Of a DNA stretch of 14,906 nucleotides, positions 1-7,364 are shown one piece after another. This DNA comes from WHSW01 sp035296705. Lineage in GTDB: Bacteria > Actinomycetota > Thermoleophilia > Solirubrobacterales > 70-9. Where the stretch lies: positions 1-14,906 of the forward strand of contig DATHAL010000008.1 in the NCBI GenBank assembly GCA_035296705.1. The letters run 5' to 3'. The position numbers were made by a program, and so were the translations under genes. Positions within the stretch are counted from its first letter, which is position 1, and every line of letters starts with the position of its first letter. The notes beneath the pieces were generated by a model, which was given only the letters and a program-made list of their open reading frames with translations, was not told the origin of the DNA and searched no databases.

Positions 1-102
1 TCTTCTCGGCGATCCTTCGCCCGCTCGACCTCGAACACTCGCTCCTGCCGCTCGCGGCGCCCGTCGCAGTTTGCGAGGCGATCGAGTCCGTGGCCCCGGT
101 CG
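1..102 (+). other. Unresolved left edge; sugar transferase homology breaks off
   Basis: Read in the frame of the sugar transferase, this stretch gives an Arg/Ser-rich peptide unlike any part of that family, although there is no stop codon. Plus frame 3 (from base 3) gives a more natural-looking hydrophobic peptide with G/C-ending codons, but it does not resemble the sugar transferase either and stops in the TGA near 173. The residues expected just before LWNVLRGE in this family (RRTSLDELPQ-like) cannot be found in any frame. A frameshift, a recombination joint or an assembly error near base 100 would explain it. Confidence 0.35.
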
Positions 103-375
103 CTCTGGAACGTCCTGCGCGGCGAGATGAGCATCGTCGGCCCGCGTCCGGAGCAGGTTGAGCTCGTCGAGCGCTACAGGCCCGAGCACCGCTTCCGGCT
201 CAGCGTCAAGCCCGGGATCACCGGCCCGATGCAGGTCTTCGGCCGCGGCGACCTCACCTTCCACGAACGGCTCGCGGTCGAGCTCGACTACATCGAGAAC
301 CTCTCCCTCGCCCGCGACCTGCGGATCATCGCCGAGACCGTCCCCGTGACGCTCCGCGGCTCGGGCGCATACTGA
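103..375 (+). CDS. Polyprenyl-phosphate sugar-phosphate transferase, C-terminal fragment
   Basis: This is the C-terminal catalytic end of a bacterial sugar transferase (WcaJ/WbaP/PglC-type family), which moves a sugar phosphate from a nucleotide sugar to undecaprenyl phosphate at the membrane and so starts glycan assembly. The family hallmark LWNVLRGEMSIVGPRPE is clear, followed by the conserved KPGITGPMQVFGRGDLTF region and a YIENLSLARDLRII segment. The ending at GSGAY is normal for the family. Recognisable family sequence begins at about base 103; an ATG lies at 127, inside the motif, so it is unlikely to be the native start. The frame is open to base 1, but the residues before 103 do not resemble the family. 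The N-terminal membrane part and the usual DELPQ segment are absent from the window. The next gene starts 1 bp after the stop. Confidence 0.8.
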   Translation, partial: LWNVLRGEMSIVGPRPEQVELVERYRPEHRFRLSVKPGITGPMQVFGRGDLTFHERLAVELDYIENLSLARDLRIIAETVPVTLRGSGAY

Positions 376-376
376 C

Positions 377-1330
377 TTGAGCAGCTGCCCCGCCTGCGGG
401 GCGGAGGGCATGCGGCGGTGGCGAGCCGCCAGCGCCTCCGACCCGCACCTTGCCGGCAGCTCGGAGTTCTGGCTCGATCGCTGCCCGGTCTGCGGTAGCG
501 CCGCCACGATTGGCGATGCCGCCGATCCTGGCGCGATGTACGAGGCCGGGACCTACTCGCCGCCGAGCGCTGCCGCTGCGGGCCCGCTCGCCGCGCTCCG
601 TCGTTTGGCCGACCGCGATAGGACGCGTTTCGTGCGCCGCTTCACGTCGGGCGCACGGGTGCTCGAGGTCGGCGCGGGCGACGGCAAGCTGGTCGCGATC
701 ATGGCCCGGAAGGGGCTCGACGCCTGGGGCATCGATCCTTCCCCGGCCGCCTGTGCGGCGGCGCGGGCCGCGGGCATTGAGGTCGTCGAGGCGGGAGTGG
801 ACGAGGCGCCGGTCGAGCCCGCGAGCCAGGACGGGGTCGTCCTCTGGCACTCGCTCGAGCACCTCGACCGCCCGTCCGCGGCGATGGAGCGGATCGCGCG
901 GTGGATGCGCCCGGGGGCGCGGCTCGTCGTCGCGGCACCGAACCTCGCCGGGCTGCAGGCCCGGATCGGCGGCGATCGGTGGTTTCATCAAGACGTGCCA
1001 CGGCACCGCACGCACTTCACGCCCACCGGTCTCACGGCGCTGCTCGCCCGCACCGGCTTCGGCGTCGAGCGCACGCACCACCTGCTCGTGGAGCAGAACC
1101 CGTTGGGCATGTGGCAGACGCTTCTCAACCGGCTGACACGCCAGCGCGACTTCGCGTTCAGGCTGCTCAAGCGCGACCTCGCCGGCGCGCCGCCGGCCGA
1201 GCGCCGGCGCGACGTCGCCGTCACGGCGATCGTGGGCCTGCCGCTCGTTCCGGTCGCGATCCTGCTCGAGGCCGGCGCCGGGCTGGCCCGCGCCGGCGGC
1301 TCGATCGTGGTGGAGGCGCGGAAGAGCTGA
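377..1330 (+). CDS. SAM-dependent methyltransferase with N-terminal CxxC pairs
   Basis: A 317-residue class I methyltransferase. The N-terminus has two CxxC pairs (Cys4/Cys7 and Cys36/Cys39) that look like a small zinc ribbon. The SAM site follows: VLEVGAGDGKL at 95-105, acidic Asp120 at the end of strand 2, and WHSLEHLDRP at 157-166. A family-typical HFTPTGL stretch lies near 213 and a hydrophobic segment at about 281-306, which may contact the membrane. The start is TTG at 377, one base after the previous stop; the in-frame ATG at 410 would remove the first CxxC pair, so TTG is preferred. The stop overlaps the next ATG by one base (TGATG), so translation is probably coupled. The target is most likely a sugar or glycan intermediate. 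It is shorter than the ~400-residue sugar C-methyltransferases that also carry an N-terminal zinc domain, so O-methylation is as likely. Confidence 0.85.
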   Translation: MSSCPACGAEGMRRWRAASASDPHLAGSSEFWLDRCPVCGSAATIGDAADPGAMYEAGTYSPPSAAAAGPLAALRRLADRDRTRFVRRFTSGARVLEVGAGDGKLVAIMARKGLDAWGIDPSPAACAAARAAGIEVVEAGVDEAPVEPASQDGVVLWHSLEHLDRPSAAMERIARWMRPGARLVVAAPNLAGLQARIGGDRWFHQDVPRHRTHFTPTGLTALLARTGFGVERTHHLLVEQNPLGMWQTLLNRLTRQRDFAFRLLKRDLAGAPPAERRRDVAVTAIVGLPLVPVAILLEAGAGLARAGGSIVVEARKS

Positions 1331-3465
1331 TGGTGACGCCGCGCGCGAGCGTGATCATCCCAACGCTGGGCGGCGAGCGCCTCCGCCGCGTGCTCGCATC
1401 GCTCGGCGGCGGGCACCAGACGATCGTCGTCGACGACGGCTCGGAGGGCAAGGCCGTGGTGGAAGCGTGCGAGCCATTCGAGGACGTCGAGGTCCTGCGG
1501 CTCGAGTCGAACCAGGGATACACGCGCGCCGTCAACCTCGGGGTCGAGCGCGCCGACGGCGACGCGGTCGTGCTGCTGAACGACGACTGCGTCTGCGAGG
1601 CCGGGTTCGTGGAGGCGATCGCCGGGGCGCTCGACCCGCCGTCGGGGGTGGCGATGGCGGCGGGCGTGATGCGCGACTGGCGCGACCGCGAGCGGATCGA
1701 CAGCGCCGGGATGGAGCTCGACGAGACCCTGCTCGTCTTCGACTACCTGAACGGGGAGCAGGTCGCGGTGCTTGAGAACGGCGTGCGCGACCCGATCGGC
1801 CCGTCGGGCGCGGCGGCGGCCTTCGACCGCGCCACCTTCCGCTCGGTCGGGGGGTTCGACGAGAACCTGTTCGCGTATTGGGAGGACGTCGACCTCGTGC
1901 TTCGCCTGCGCCGCCTCGGCCTGCGCTGCGCCCTGGCACATGGGGCGATCGGCGACCACGAACACTCCGCGACGCTCGGCTCCGGCTCGCCGCGCAAGAA
2001 CTACCTGATGGGCTATGGCCGCGGCTACGTCCTTCGCAAGTGGAGGGTCGTGAACGCGCGCCGGCTGGGTCCGGTGCTGCTTCGCGAGGTGGCGCTCTGC
2101 GCCGGCCAGGCGGCGATCGACCGCAACCTCGCCGGAGTGCGCGGCCGCGTACGCGGCTACCGCGAGGCGGCCCCGTCGGAGCGCTACCCCCAGGCGGTGG
2201 ACCTGCACTCGGCGCCTGGCGGCACCGTCACGACCCTTCGGCGCCGGGTCGCGCGGCGGGCGCGGCTGCGGCGCGGCGCCCCGGCGAGGCCGGCCGTCCC
2301 GCGGCGCTCGCTCGCCGTCTTTCACCTCGCGGGGACGAGCGGTCCGTCGCGCTCGCTCGAGGCCGAGCTCTCCTGGCTCGCGGGGCAGGGGGAGCTCGAC
2401 GTCGTCATCCCGGGGCATGGGCGGCTCGCCCACCTGCTGGGCGACGCCGCCGATGTCCTCGCGCTGGACTATCGCGCGCTGACGCTGCCGAAGCCCGGTG
2501 TGCGCGGGCTGCTCGCCACGGGCCGGGAGCTTCGTCGCGACGTCCGCCGCTTCCGCGGCCTGATCCGGGAGCGGAGGCCCGATCTGGTGCTCGCTGTGAC
2601 GACGATGCTCCCCGCGGTGTCGATCGCTGCGTGGCTCGAGGGAGTGCCCGCGCTCGTCTACTGCGGCGAGCTCTTCGACCGCGGCGACCGCGGCGGCGCC
2701 CGCCGCGCCCTCGCCGGCCGGCTGCTCGCCTCGCTGACGGCGCGGCTCGCGGACGGGATCATCGCCTGCTCACGGACGGTCGCGGCGCAGTTCGCGGGCG
2801 CGAGCGCCGTGGTCGAGACCGTCTATCCGCCGGTCGGCACGCGCTACTCGTACGGCGACGGTGCCGCGATCCGCCGCCGACTCGGGATCGACGAGGACGC
2901 GCCGCTCCTGGCCTCCGTCGGCTACCTGACGAACGGACGCGGCCAGGACGTCCTCGTGCGCGCGATGCCCGCGATCCTCGAAACCGCGCCGGCGACGCGC
3001 TATCTGATCGCGGGCGATCCGTTTCCGCGCTCGCAGGACCTCGCGTACCGCGACCGCCTTGAGGCGCTGATCGCCGAGCTCGGGCTCGAGGGAAGCGTGA
3101 TCCTCGCCGGCCACGTCGAGGACGTCGCCGGCCTCTACGCGGCGGTGGACGTGGTCGTCAACCCCGCCCGCTTCAACGAGCCCTTTGGCCGGGTGCCCTT
3201 CGAGGCGGCGATCGCCGGCCGGCCGGCGGTGGTCACGCGGGTCGGCGCGATCCCGGAGCTGCTCGAGGACGGTCGCTCGGCGCTGATCGTGCCGCCCGAC
3301 GCCCCGGCCGCCCTCGCCGACGCCGTGGTGCGGGTGCTCGGCGATCCCGGCCTCGGGGCCGAGCTCGTCGCCGGAGCGCGGGCGGTCGTGGCCGACCGCC
3401 TCACGCCGGCGCACAGCCTGGAGGGCTTTCAGCGCTCGGTCACCGACACACTGGCACGCCGATGA
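1330..3465 (+). CDS. Two-domain glycosyltransferase, GT2 then GT4
   Basis: A 711-residue fusion of two glycosyltransferases. Residues 1 to about 280 are a GT-A fold GT2 domain: ASVIIPTLGG at 6-15, IVVDDGS at 32-38, the nucleotide-sugar/metal site LLNDDC at 82-87, GGFDE at 174-178 and the catalytic-region motif WEDVDL at 184-189. A basic Arg-rich linker (about 300-326) leads to a GT-B fold GT4 domain: a nucleotide-binding GYLTNGRGQDVLVRA at 531-545 and the EPFGRVPFE motif, with Glu617 and Glu625 seven residues apart. The open frame runs far upstream, but homology begins at the ATG at 1330, which overlaps the previous stop by one base and has GGAAGAG four bases upstream. It probably adds two successive sugars to a growing lipid-linked glycan in the cytoplasm. 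Sugar specificity cannot be read from the sequence. No transmembrane segment is obvious. Confidence 0.9.
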   Translation: MVTPRASVIIPTLGGERLRRVLASLGGGHQTIVVDDGSEGKAVVEACEPFEDVEVLRLESNQGYTRAVNLGVERADGDAVVLLNDDCVCEAGFVEAIAGALDPPSGVAMAAGVMRDWRDRERIDSAGMELDETLLVFDYLNGEQVAVLENGVRDPIGPSGAAAAFDRATFRSVGGFDENLFAYWEDVDLVLRLRRLGLRCALAHGAIGDHEHSATLGSGSPRKNYLMGYGRGYVLRKWRVVNARRLGPVLLREVALCAGQAAIDRNLAGVRGRVRGYREAAPSERYPQAVDLHSAPGGTVTTLRRRVARRARLRRGAPARPAVPRRSLAVFHLAGTSGPSRSLEAELSWLAGQGELDVVIPGHGRLAHLLGDAADVLALDYRALTLPKPGVRGLLATGRELRRDVRRFRGLIRERRPDLVLAVTTMLPAVSIAAWLEGVPALVYCGELFDRGDRGGARRALAGRLLASLTARLADGIIACSRTVAAQFAGASAVVETVYPPVGTRYSYGDGAAIRRRLGIDEDAPLLASVGYLTNGRGQDVLVRAMPAILETAPATRYLIAGDPFPRSQDLAYRDRLEALIAELGLEGSVILAGHVEDVAGLYAAVDVVVNPARFNEPFGRVPFEAAIAGRPAVVTRVGAIPELLEDGRSALIVPPDAPAALADAVVRVLGDPGLGAELVAGARAVVADRLTPAHSLEGFQRSVTDTLARR

Positions 3466-4433
3466 GCGGCGCTCCCAACGTGGCGGTGGTCGTTCCCGCG
3501 ACCGACGGCTCACCGACACTGGAGCGCTGCCTCGCGGCGGTTCGCGCGTCGACCGAGCCGCCCGAGGAGCTGATCGTGGTTACCGAGCCGCATGGCGCGG
3601 GACCTGCCGAGGCGCGGAACCTCGGCGCCGCGGGCGCGGGCACCGAGCTGCTCGTGTTCATCGACGCCGACGTCGAGATCCATCCGGACGCGCTCGCCCG
3701 CGTTCGGAGCGCCTTCGCCTCGGACGCCTCGCTCACCGCTCTGTTCGGCAGCTACGACGACCGCCCGGCCGATCCCGGCCTCGTCTCGCAGTTCCGGAAT
3801 CTCCTCCATCACCACGTCCACACGAGCTCGCCGGGCGAGGCCTCCACCTTCTGGGCGGGCCTCGGCGCGATCCGCCGCGAGGCCTTCATCGCCGCCGGCG
3901 GGTTCGACGCCGCGCGCTTCGCATCTGCCGCGATCGAGGACATCGAGCTCGGGCTGCGGCTAAGCGAGGACGGTGGGCGCATCACCCTCGACCCGCTCGT
4001 GCGAGGGACCCATCTGAAGCGCTGGTCGCTGGGGGACTTTTTGCGCACCGACCTGCTCCGGCGCGGCATCCCCTGGGTTCGTCTCCAGCTCGAACGGCGC
4101 AGCGCCCCGACCGCGCTCAACCTCGGCTGGCGCCACCGGTTGAGCGCGCTCTGCTCGTTGAGCGCCGTGGTCGCGCTTGCGATGCGGCGGCCGCTCGCGG
4201 CCGCCGCCTCAGCGCTTGGCCTCCTGGCGCTCAACCGCCGGTTTTACGGGCTCCTCGAGCGCACCGGCGGCGTCAAGCTCGCGCTCGCGGGCGTGCCGCT
4301 GCACATGCTCCACCACCTCGCCTCCGTCGCCGCGCTCGTCACCGGCGTCGCGCAGCACGCGCTCAGCCACGAACACGGCGCGCCGCGACCAGCCGGCGAA
4401 CGGGCGCCAGAGCAGCCGAGACCGCCAGCTTGA
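3462..4433 (+). CDS. GT2 glycosyltransferase with hydrophobic C-terminus
   Basis: A 323-residue family 2 glycosyltransferase. The N-terminal strand NVAVVVPATDG (6-16) and the metal/nucleotide site VFIDADVEI (65-73, with Asp68 and Asp70) mark the GT-A domain; FWAGLGAIRR at 130-139 and AIEDIELGLRL at 157-167 supply the acceptor and catalytic-base regions. THLKRWSLGDFLRTDLL (183-199) is typical of a GT2 subgroup with C-terminal membrane helices, and residues 226-300 contain two or three hydrophobic segments. The position equivalent to the usual DDGS motif is VVTEPHG (39-45), a divergence seen in some members. The ATG overlaps the previous stop as ATGA. The last ~23 residues are Pro/Glu/Arg-rich and lie over the end of the convergent minus-strand gene, so this tail may be a recent extension. 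Likely role: transfer of one sugar at the membrane. Confidence 0.87.
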   Translation: MSGAPNVAVVVPATDGSPTLERCLAAVRASTEPPEELIVVTEPHGAGPAEARNLGAAGAGTELLVFIDADVEIHPDALARVRSAFASDASLTALFGSYDDRPADPGLVSQFRNLLHHHVHTSSPGEASTFWAGLGAIRREAFIAAGGFDAARFASAAIEDIELGLRLSEDGGRITLDPLVRGTHLKRWSLGDFLRTDLLRRGIPWVRLQLERRSAPTALNLGWRHRLSALCSLSAVVALAMRRPLAAAASALGLLALNRRFYGLLERTGGVKLALAGVPLHMLHHLASVAALVTGVAQHALSHEHGAPRPAGERAPEQPRPPA

Positions 4434-5160
4434 GCGCGATCCCCGCGTAGACGGCGCCGTTCACAACGGGCGAGCGCTGCGGCGCGTAGTGCTTGCGGTA
4501 GAAGCGGTACATGCCGTAGTGGAAGGCCCGGTTGAGGCGGAACGCACGCACCTCGCCGCTTGTCCCGGCCTTCACGTGGATCACCGTCGCCGCCGGCTCG
4601 TACCAGGTGATCCAGCCCGCCCGCGCGAGCCGGTAGTTGAGGTCGAGGTCCTCCATGTACATCCAGTAGCCAGTGTCGAAGACGCCGACCTCGTCGAGCG
4701 CCGCCCGGCGGATCAGCATGAAGGCGCCGTTCACGGCGTCGATCGGGCCGGTCTCGCCCTCACCGAGTTCAGGCGCCCGGTACTGCCTGAGCGTCCTGCT
4801 CGCGCCGGCGCGGCGGCCGATCCCCGTGAAGTGCGCGAGGGCGCCGAGCGGGGTCGGGAAGCTGCGCTTCGCGGCATGGTCGAAGCTGCCGTCCGGACGC
4901 TCCAGGCGCGGCCCGACGACGCCGATCTCGGGCCGGGAGTCGAGCACCCGGCAGAGGAGCTCGAGGGCTCCGTCGGTCACCTCGGTGTCCGGGTTGAGGA
5001 TCAGCACGTACGGCGCCGAGCCGGCCTCGATCGCCTGGTTGTTGGCGGCGCCGAAGCCGACGTTCTCCGGGCTGCGCGTCAGCCTGACATCCGGGAACTC
5101 GCGCTCGACCATCTCCGCAGTGCCGTCGCCGGAGGCGTTGTCCACCACATGGATCGTCAT
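4363..5160 (-). CDS. GT2 glycosyltransferase, rhamnosyltransferase-like
   Basis: A family 2 glycosyltransferase of the WbbL-like kind. From the first ATG (5160) it has 265 residues: HVVDNASGDGT at 4-14, the ENVGFGAANNQ region at 32-42, the DXD-equivalent LNPDTE at 55-60, an acceptor region DAVNGAFMLIRR at 141-152, and YMEDLDL at 168-174 as the catalytic-base motif. A hydrophobic patch at 234-255 may associate with the membrane. The ATG is too late: the 34 codons above it encode the missing first strand and helix of the fold (VLDVAIVSY and onward) but contain no ATG, GTG or TTG (see 5161-5262). The gene follows the Wzm-like permease directly and in the same frame, so it belongs to the ABC-transporter operon. 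Its end overlaps the convergent GT2 gene by 71 bp. Confidence 0.88.
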   Translation of the reverse strand: MTIHVVDNASGDGTAEMVEREFPDVRLTRSPENVGFGAANNQAIEAGSAPYVLILNPDTEVTDGALELLCRVLDSRPEIGVVGPRLERPDGSFDHAAKRSFPTPLGALAHFTGIGRRAGASRTLRQYRAPELGEGETGPIDAVNGAFMLIRRAALDEVGVFDTGYWMYMEDLDLNYRLARAGWITWYEPAATVIHVKAGTSGEVRAFRLNRAFHYGMYRFYRKHYAPQRSPVVNGAVYAGIALKLAVSAALAPVRRLVAARRVRG

Positions 5161-5262
5161 CGGTCGCCGCGGTGGATGAGCGTCGAGCGAGCGCAGGCAG
5201 CCCCGCAGCAGCGACTCGCAGCGGTAGGAGACGATCGCGACGTCTAGGACCGGTGCCGCGAC
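5161..5262 (-). other. Probable N-terminal extension of the GT2 gene, without canonical start
   Basis: Minus-strand codons 5262 to 5161 are open, in frame with the downstream GT2, and encode 34 residues containing VLDVAIVSYRCESLLRGC, which matches the first strand and helix of GT2 enzymes. The reading frame is bounded upstream by the permease TAA at 5265-5263. No ATG, GTG or TTG occurs here. A good Shine-Dalgarno sequence, GAGGAG at 5274-5269, ends six bases before a GTC codon at 5262-5260, exactly where a GTG start would be expected. A single-base sequencing error or mutation (GTG to GTC), or a non-standard start, fits best. Confidence 0.7.
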
Positions 5263-6120
5263 TTAGAGCTCCTCGGCGACCCGCGGCGCCTCGCGGCTGA
5301 AGACGATCGGCGCGGCCACGCAGATCGCGATCGAGATCGCGATCGGAATCAGCAGCAGCCACGGCCGCCCGCTGGTGGACTCGACCGCCCCCGGGGCGTT
5401 CGGATCGAAGATCCACTCGCGGATCTGGACGAAGATCGGGGTGAGCGGGTTGAGCATGATGAGGTCCTTGAACTGCTGCGGCGCGCCAGGGAAGTTGATC
5501 GGGTAGAGGATCGGGCACGCGTAGAAGAGGGCCGTGCTGCCGACCGCCCAGATGATCCCGATGTCGCGGACGCGGACGTAGATCACCGAGAGCAGCATCG
5601 AGACGGCCGTCGTCAGCGCGATCAGGGCGAACAGTGCGAGCGGGAACAGGACCCACGTCCACTGCGGAGTTACGCCGTAGGCGAGGATGAAGGCGAAGAC
5701 GACGATCAGGCTGAACGCGAGGTGGAGCAGGTTCGTCGTCACCACGGACAGCGGGATGACGAGTCGCGGGAATTGCATCTTGCGGACGACGCTTTCCGAG
5801 CGAACGACCGAGCTCAGCGCCTGCTCGGTGGCCTGGCTGAAGAACTGGAATAACAGGATGTTGAGGAGCAGCATCGGCGCGTAGTTGTCGACCGAGCTGC
5901 CGAGGCGGAAAACCTGGGTGAAGACGAGCAGCAGGATCGCGAACAGGAGCAGCGGCCGCGCGAACGACCACAGGAAGCCGAGCACGGTCCCGTGGTAGCC
6001 GAGCTTGAACTCGGTGACGCTGGTCAGGCGCAGGAGGTCGAGGAAGCGACGGGCTCCGCCGCCGATCGCCGACGGGCCGCGGATCTCCTCGAGCGCGGGT
6101 CGCCTCTCGGTCGCGCTCAT
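5263..6120 (-). CDS. wzm: ABC-2 polysaccharide export permease (Wzm-like)
   Basis: A 285-residue integral membrane protein of the ABC-2 family, the transmembrane half of a polysaccharide exporter. Family features are the amphipathic N-terminal stretch ending in YHGTVLGFLWSFARP (42-56), the cytoplasmic loop VVRKMQFPRLVIPLS (111-125), RVRDIGII (183-190), the FYACPILYP segment (199-207) and LNPLTPI (223-229). About six membrane segments can be seen, roughly at 56-71, 82-97, 122-147, 157-181, 186-206 and 254-274. The ATG has GAGGAG at 6134-6129, eight bases upstream, and overlaps the ATPase stop as ATGA, which supports coupled translation of the two subunits. The expected complex is two permease plus two ATPase subunits moving a finished lipid-linked glycan across the membrane. 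Teichoic-acid (TagG-like) export is the alternative, and the C-terminal domain of the partner ATPase favours a Wzm/Wzt polysaccharide system. Confidence 0.92.
   Translation of the reverse strand: MSATERRPALEEIRGPSAIGGGARRFLDLLRLTSVTEFKLGYHGTVLGFLWSFARPLLLFAILLLVFTQVFRLGSSVDNYAPMLLLNILLFQFFSQATEQALSSVVRSESVVRKMQFPRLVIPLSVVTTNLLHLAFSLIVVFAFILAYGVTPQWTWVLFPLALFALIALTTAVSMLLSVIYVRVRDIGIIWAVGSTALFYACPILYPINFPGAPQQFKDLIMLNPLTPIFVQIREWIFDPNAPGAVESTSGRPWLLLIPIAISIAICVAAPIVFSREAPRVAEEL
5322..5345. repeat. Two tandem 12-bp units inside the permease gene
   Basis: The 12-mer AGATCGCGATCG occurs twice head to tail. On the coding strand it encodes an Ile/Ala/Ser repeat in the last membrane segment of the permease (IPIAISIAI). 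Each unit contains the palindrome CGATCG. It is most simply a low-complexity membrane helix in a GC-rich gene. Confidence 0.6.
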
Positions 6121-7364
6121 GCCTTGGTCTCCTCGGTCACGGGCACCCTCTCAGCGGTGAAGTCGAGCTCGACGAGGCCGCGGAACCCCCGCGTGCCGAA
6201 GACGACGAAGTCGGCCGCGTTCTTGCGGAAGGCGATCGGCCGCGGCGCGCCGCTGCCCAGCCCGACGCCGCAGCTCAAGAAGTAGTGGCCCGAGGCGAGC
6301 GGGTTGGCAAGCCGCCCGCGCAGGCGGACCGTGTCGCCCGGCGACAGCGTGCCTTCCTCCGCGAGCGGCTGCGGCGGCGGCGCGAACATCAGCGTGCCGT
6401 CACCGTCGCGGATCTCGAGTCCGAGGACCGGATCGGTGAGCTTCGCCGTCGCCCTGACGGTGACCTCGAGCACGACGGGCTCGCCCTGCTCGAAGCTGCT
6501 CGACTCCTCGCCCTCCGTATCGAACAGCGTGGCGTCCACGATCTCAGCCTCGCTGGAGTGACCTGAGATCGGCACGTCGACGCCCTCGACCGGCCGCCGG
6601 TCGCCCGGGAAGTTGAGCTCGAGGTAGTGCCGCGCTACCGCGCTCGGGTCGCCCTCGTGGACGATCTCGCCGCCCTCGAGGAGGATGGCGCGGTCGCAAT
6701 GCGTGGCAACCGTCGCCATGTCATGGGTGACGAGGATGATCGTCTTTCCCTCCTGGTGGTTGCGGGCGAACGCGTCCATGCACTTCTGCTGAAACGCGGC
6801 GTCCCCGACGGCGAGGACCTCGTCGACGAGGAGCAGGTCAGCGTCCACCTGGGTCATCAGCGAGAAGCCGAGCCGCACCAGCATCCCCGAGGAGTAGTTC
6901 TTGAGCTTCAGCTCGGTGTAGTCGCCGAGCTCCGCGAACTCGATCACGTTGCGGAAGCGCGATCGGGCCTCGCGCGGCGTGAGCCCCATCATCACGCCGT
7001 TCAGCACAACGTTCTCGTACGCCGCCAGCTCGGGATTGAAGCCGACGCCGAGCTCGATGCAGGGCGCGATCCGGCCCGCGACCCGGATCCTCCCGGCCTT
7101 TGCCCGGTAGATGCTCGCGAGCAGCTTGAGCAGGGTCGACTTGCCCGAGCCGTTACGGCCGACGATGCCGAAGAACTCGCCCGAGTAGACGTCGAAGTCG
7201 ATCCCGCGAAGCGCCTGGAGCTCGCGGTACTCGCGGCGGCTCAGCAGATTCGTCGCGCGCTCCTTGAGCGTGTCGACGCGCTGGGTTGGCATGCGAAACG
7301 ACTTCACGAGGCCCCGGACCTCGATCGCCACGTCCCGCCGTTCGGGTTCCGGCACCGAGAGCAT
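6117..7364 (-). CDS. wzt: Polysaccharide ABC transporter ATPase with Wzt-type C-terminal domain
   Basis: A 415-residue ATPase subunit. The nucleotide-binding domain has Walker A GRNGSGKST (69-77), the polysaccharide-exporter pattern IELGVGFNPELAAYENV (103-119), signature YSSGM (157-161), Walker B LLLVDEVLAVGD (177-188) and the H-loop His214. A second, beta-rich domain spans about 270-405 (EQGEPVVLEVTV, GLEIRDGDGTLMF, GHYFLSCGVGL). In Wzt proteins such a domain binds the modified non-reducing end of the glycan and licenses export. The frame is open up to 7436, but that start would run into the divergent gene; the ATG at 7364 leaves the family N-terminus intact and sits seven bases after a TAGCAT -10-like sequence with no Shine-Dalgarno, so a leaderless message is likely. 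The stop overlaps the permease start by 4 bp. Confidence 0.92.
   Translation of the reverse strand: MLSVPEPERRDVAIEVRGLVKSFRMPTQRVDTLKERATNLLSRREYRELQALRGIDFDVYSGEFFGIVGRNGSGKSTLLKLLASIYRAKAGRIRVAGRIAPCIELGVGFNPELAAYENVVLNGVMMGLTPREARSRFRNVIEFAELGDYTELKLKNYSSGMLVRLGFSLMTQVDADLLLVDEVLAVGDAAFQQKCMDAFARNHQEGKTIILVTHDMATVATHCDRAILLEGGEIVHEGDPSAVARHYLELNFPGDRRPVEGVDVPISGHSSEAEIVDATLFDTEGEESSSFEQGEPVVLEVTVRATAKLTDPVLGLEIRDGDGTLMFAPPPQPLAEEGTLSPGDTVRLRGRLANPLASGHYFLSCGVGLGSGAPRPIAFRKNAADFVVFGTRGFRGLVELDFTAERVPVTEETKA

Noticed and set aside
901..1329. Upstream open extension of the GT2-GT4 gene
   Set aside because: The frame is open, but the peptide is Arg/Pro-rich and overlaps the methyltransferase; GT2 homology begins exactly at the ATG at 1330.
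988..2433. A 481-codon minus-strand open frame opposite the first methyltransferase and the GT2 domain
   Set aside because: The product is compositionally biased and matches no family; the opposite strand has the complete SAM and GT2 motifs.
4177..5247. A 356-codon plus-strand open frame across the minus-strand GT2
   Set aside because: The product is an Arg/Glu/Val/His-rich shadow; the minus strand carries all GT2 motifs.
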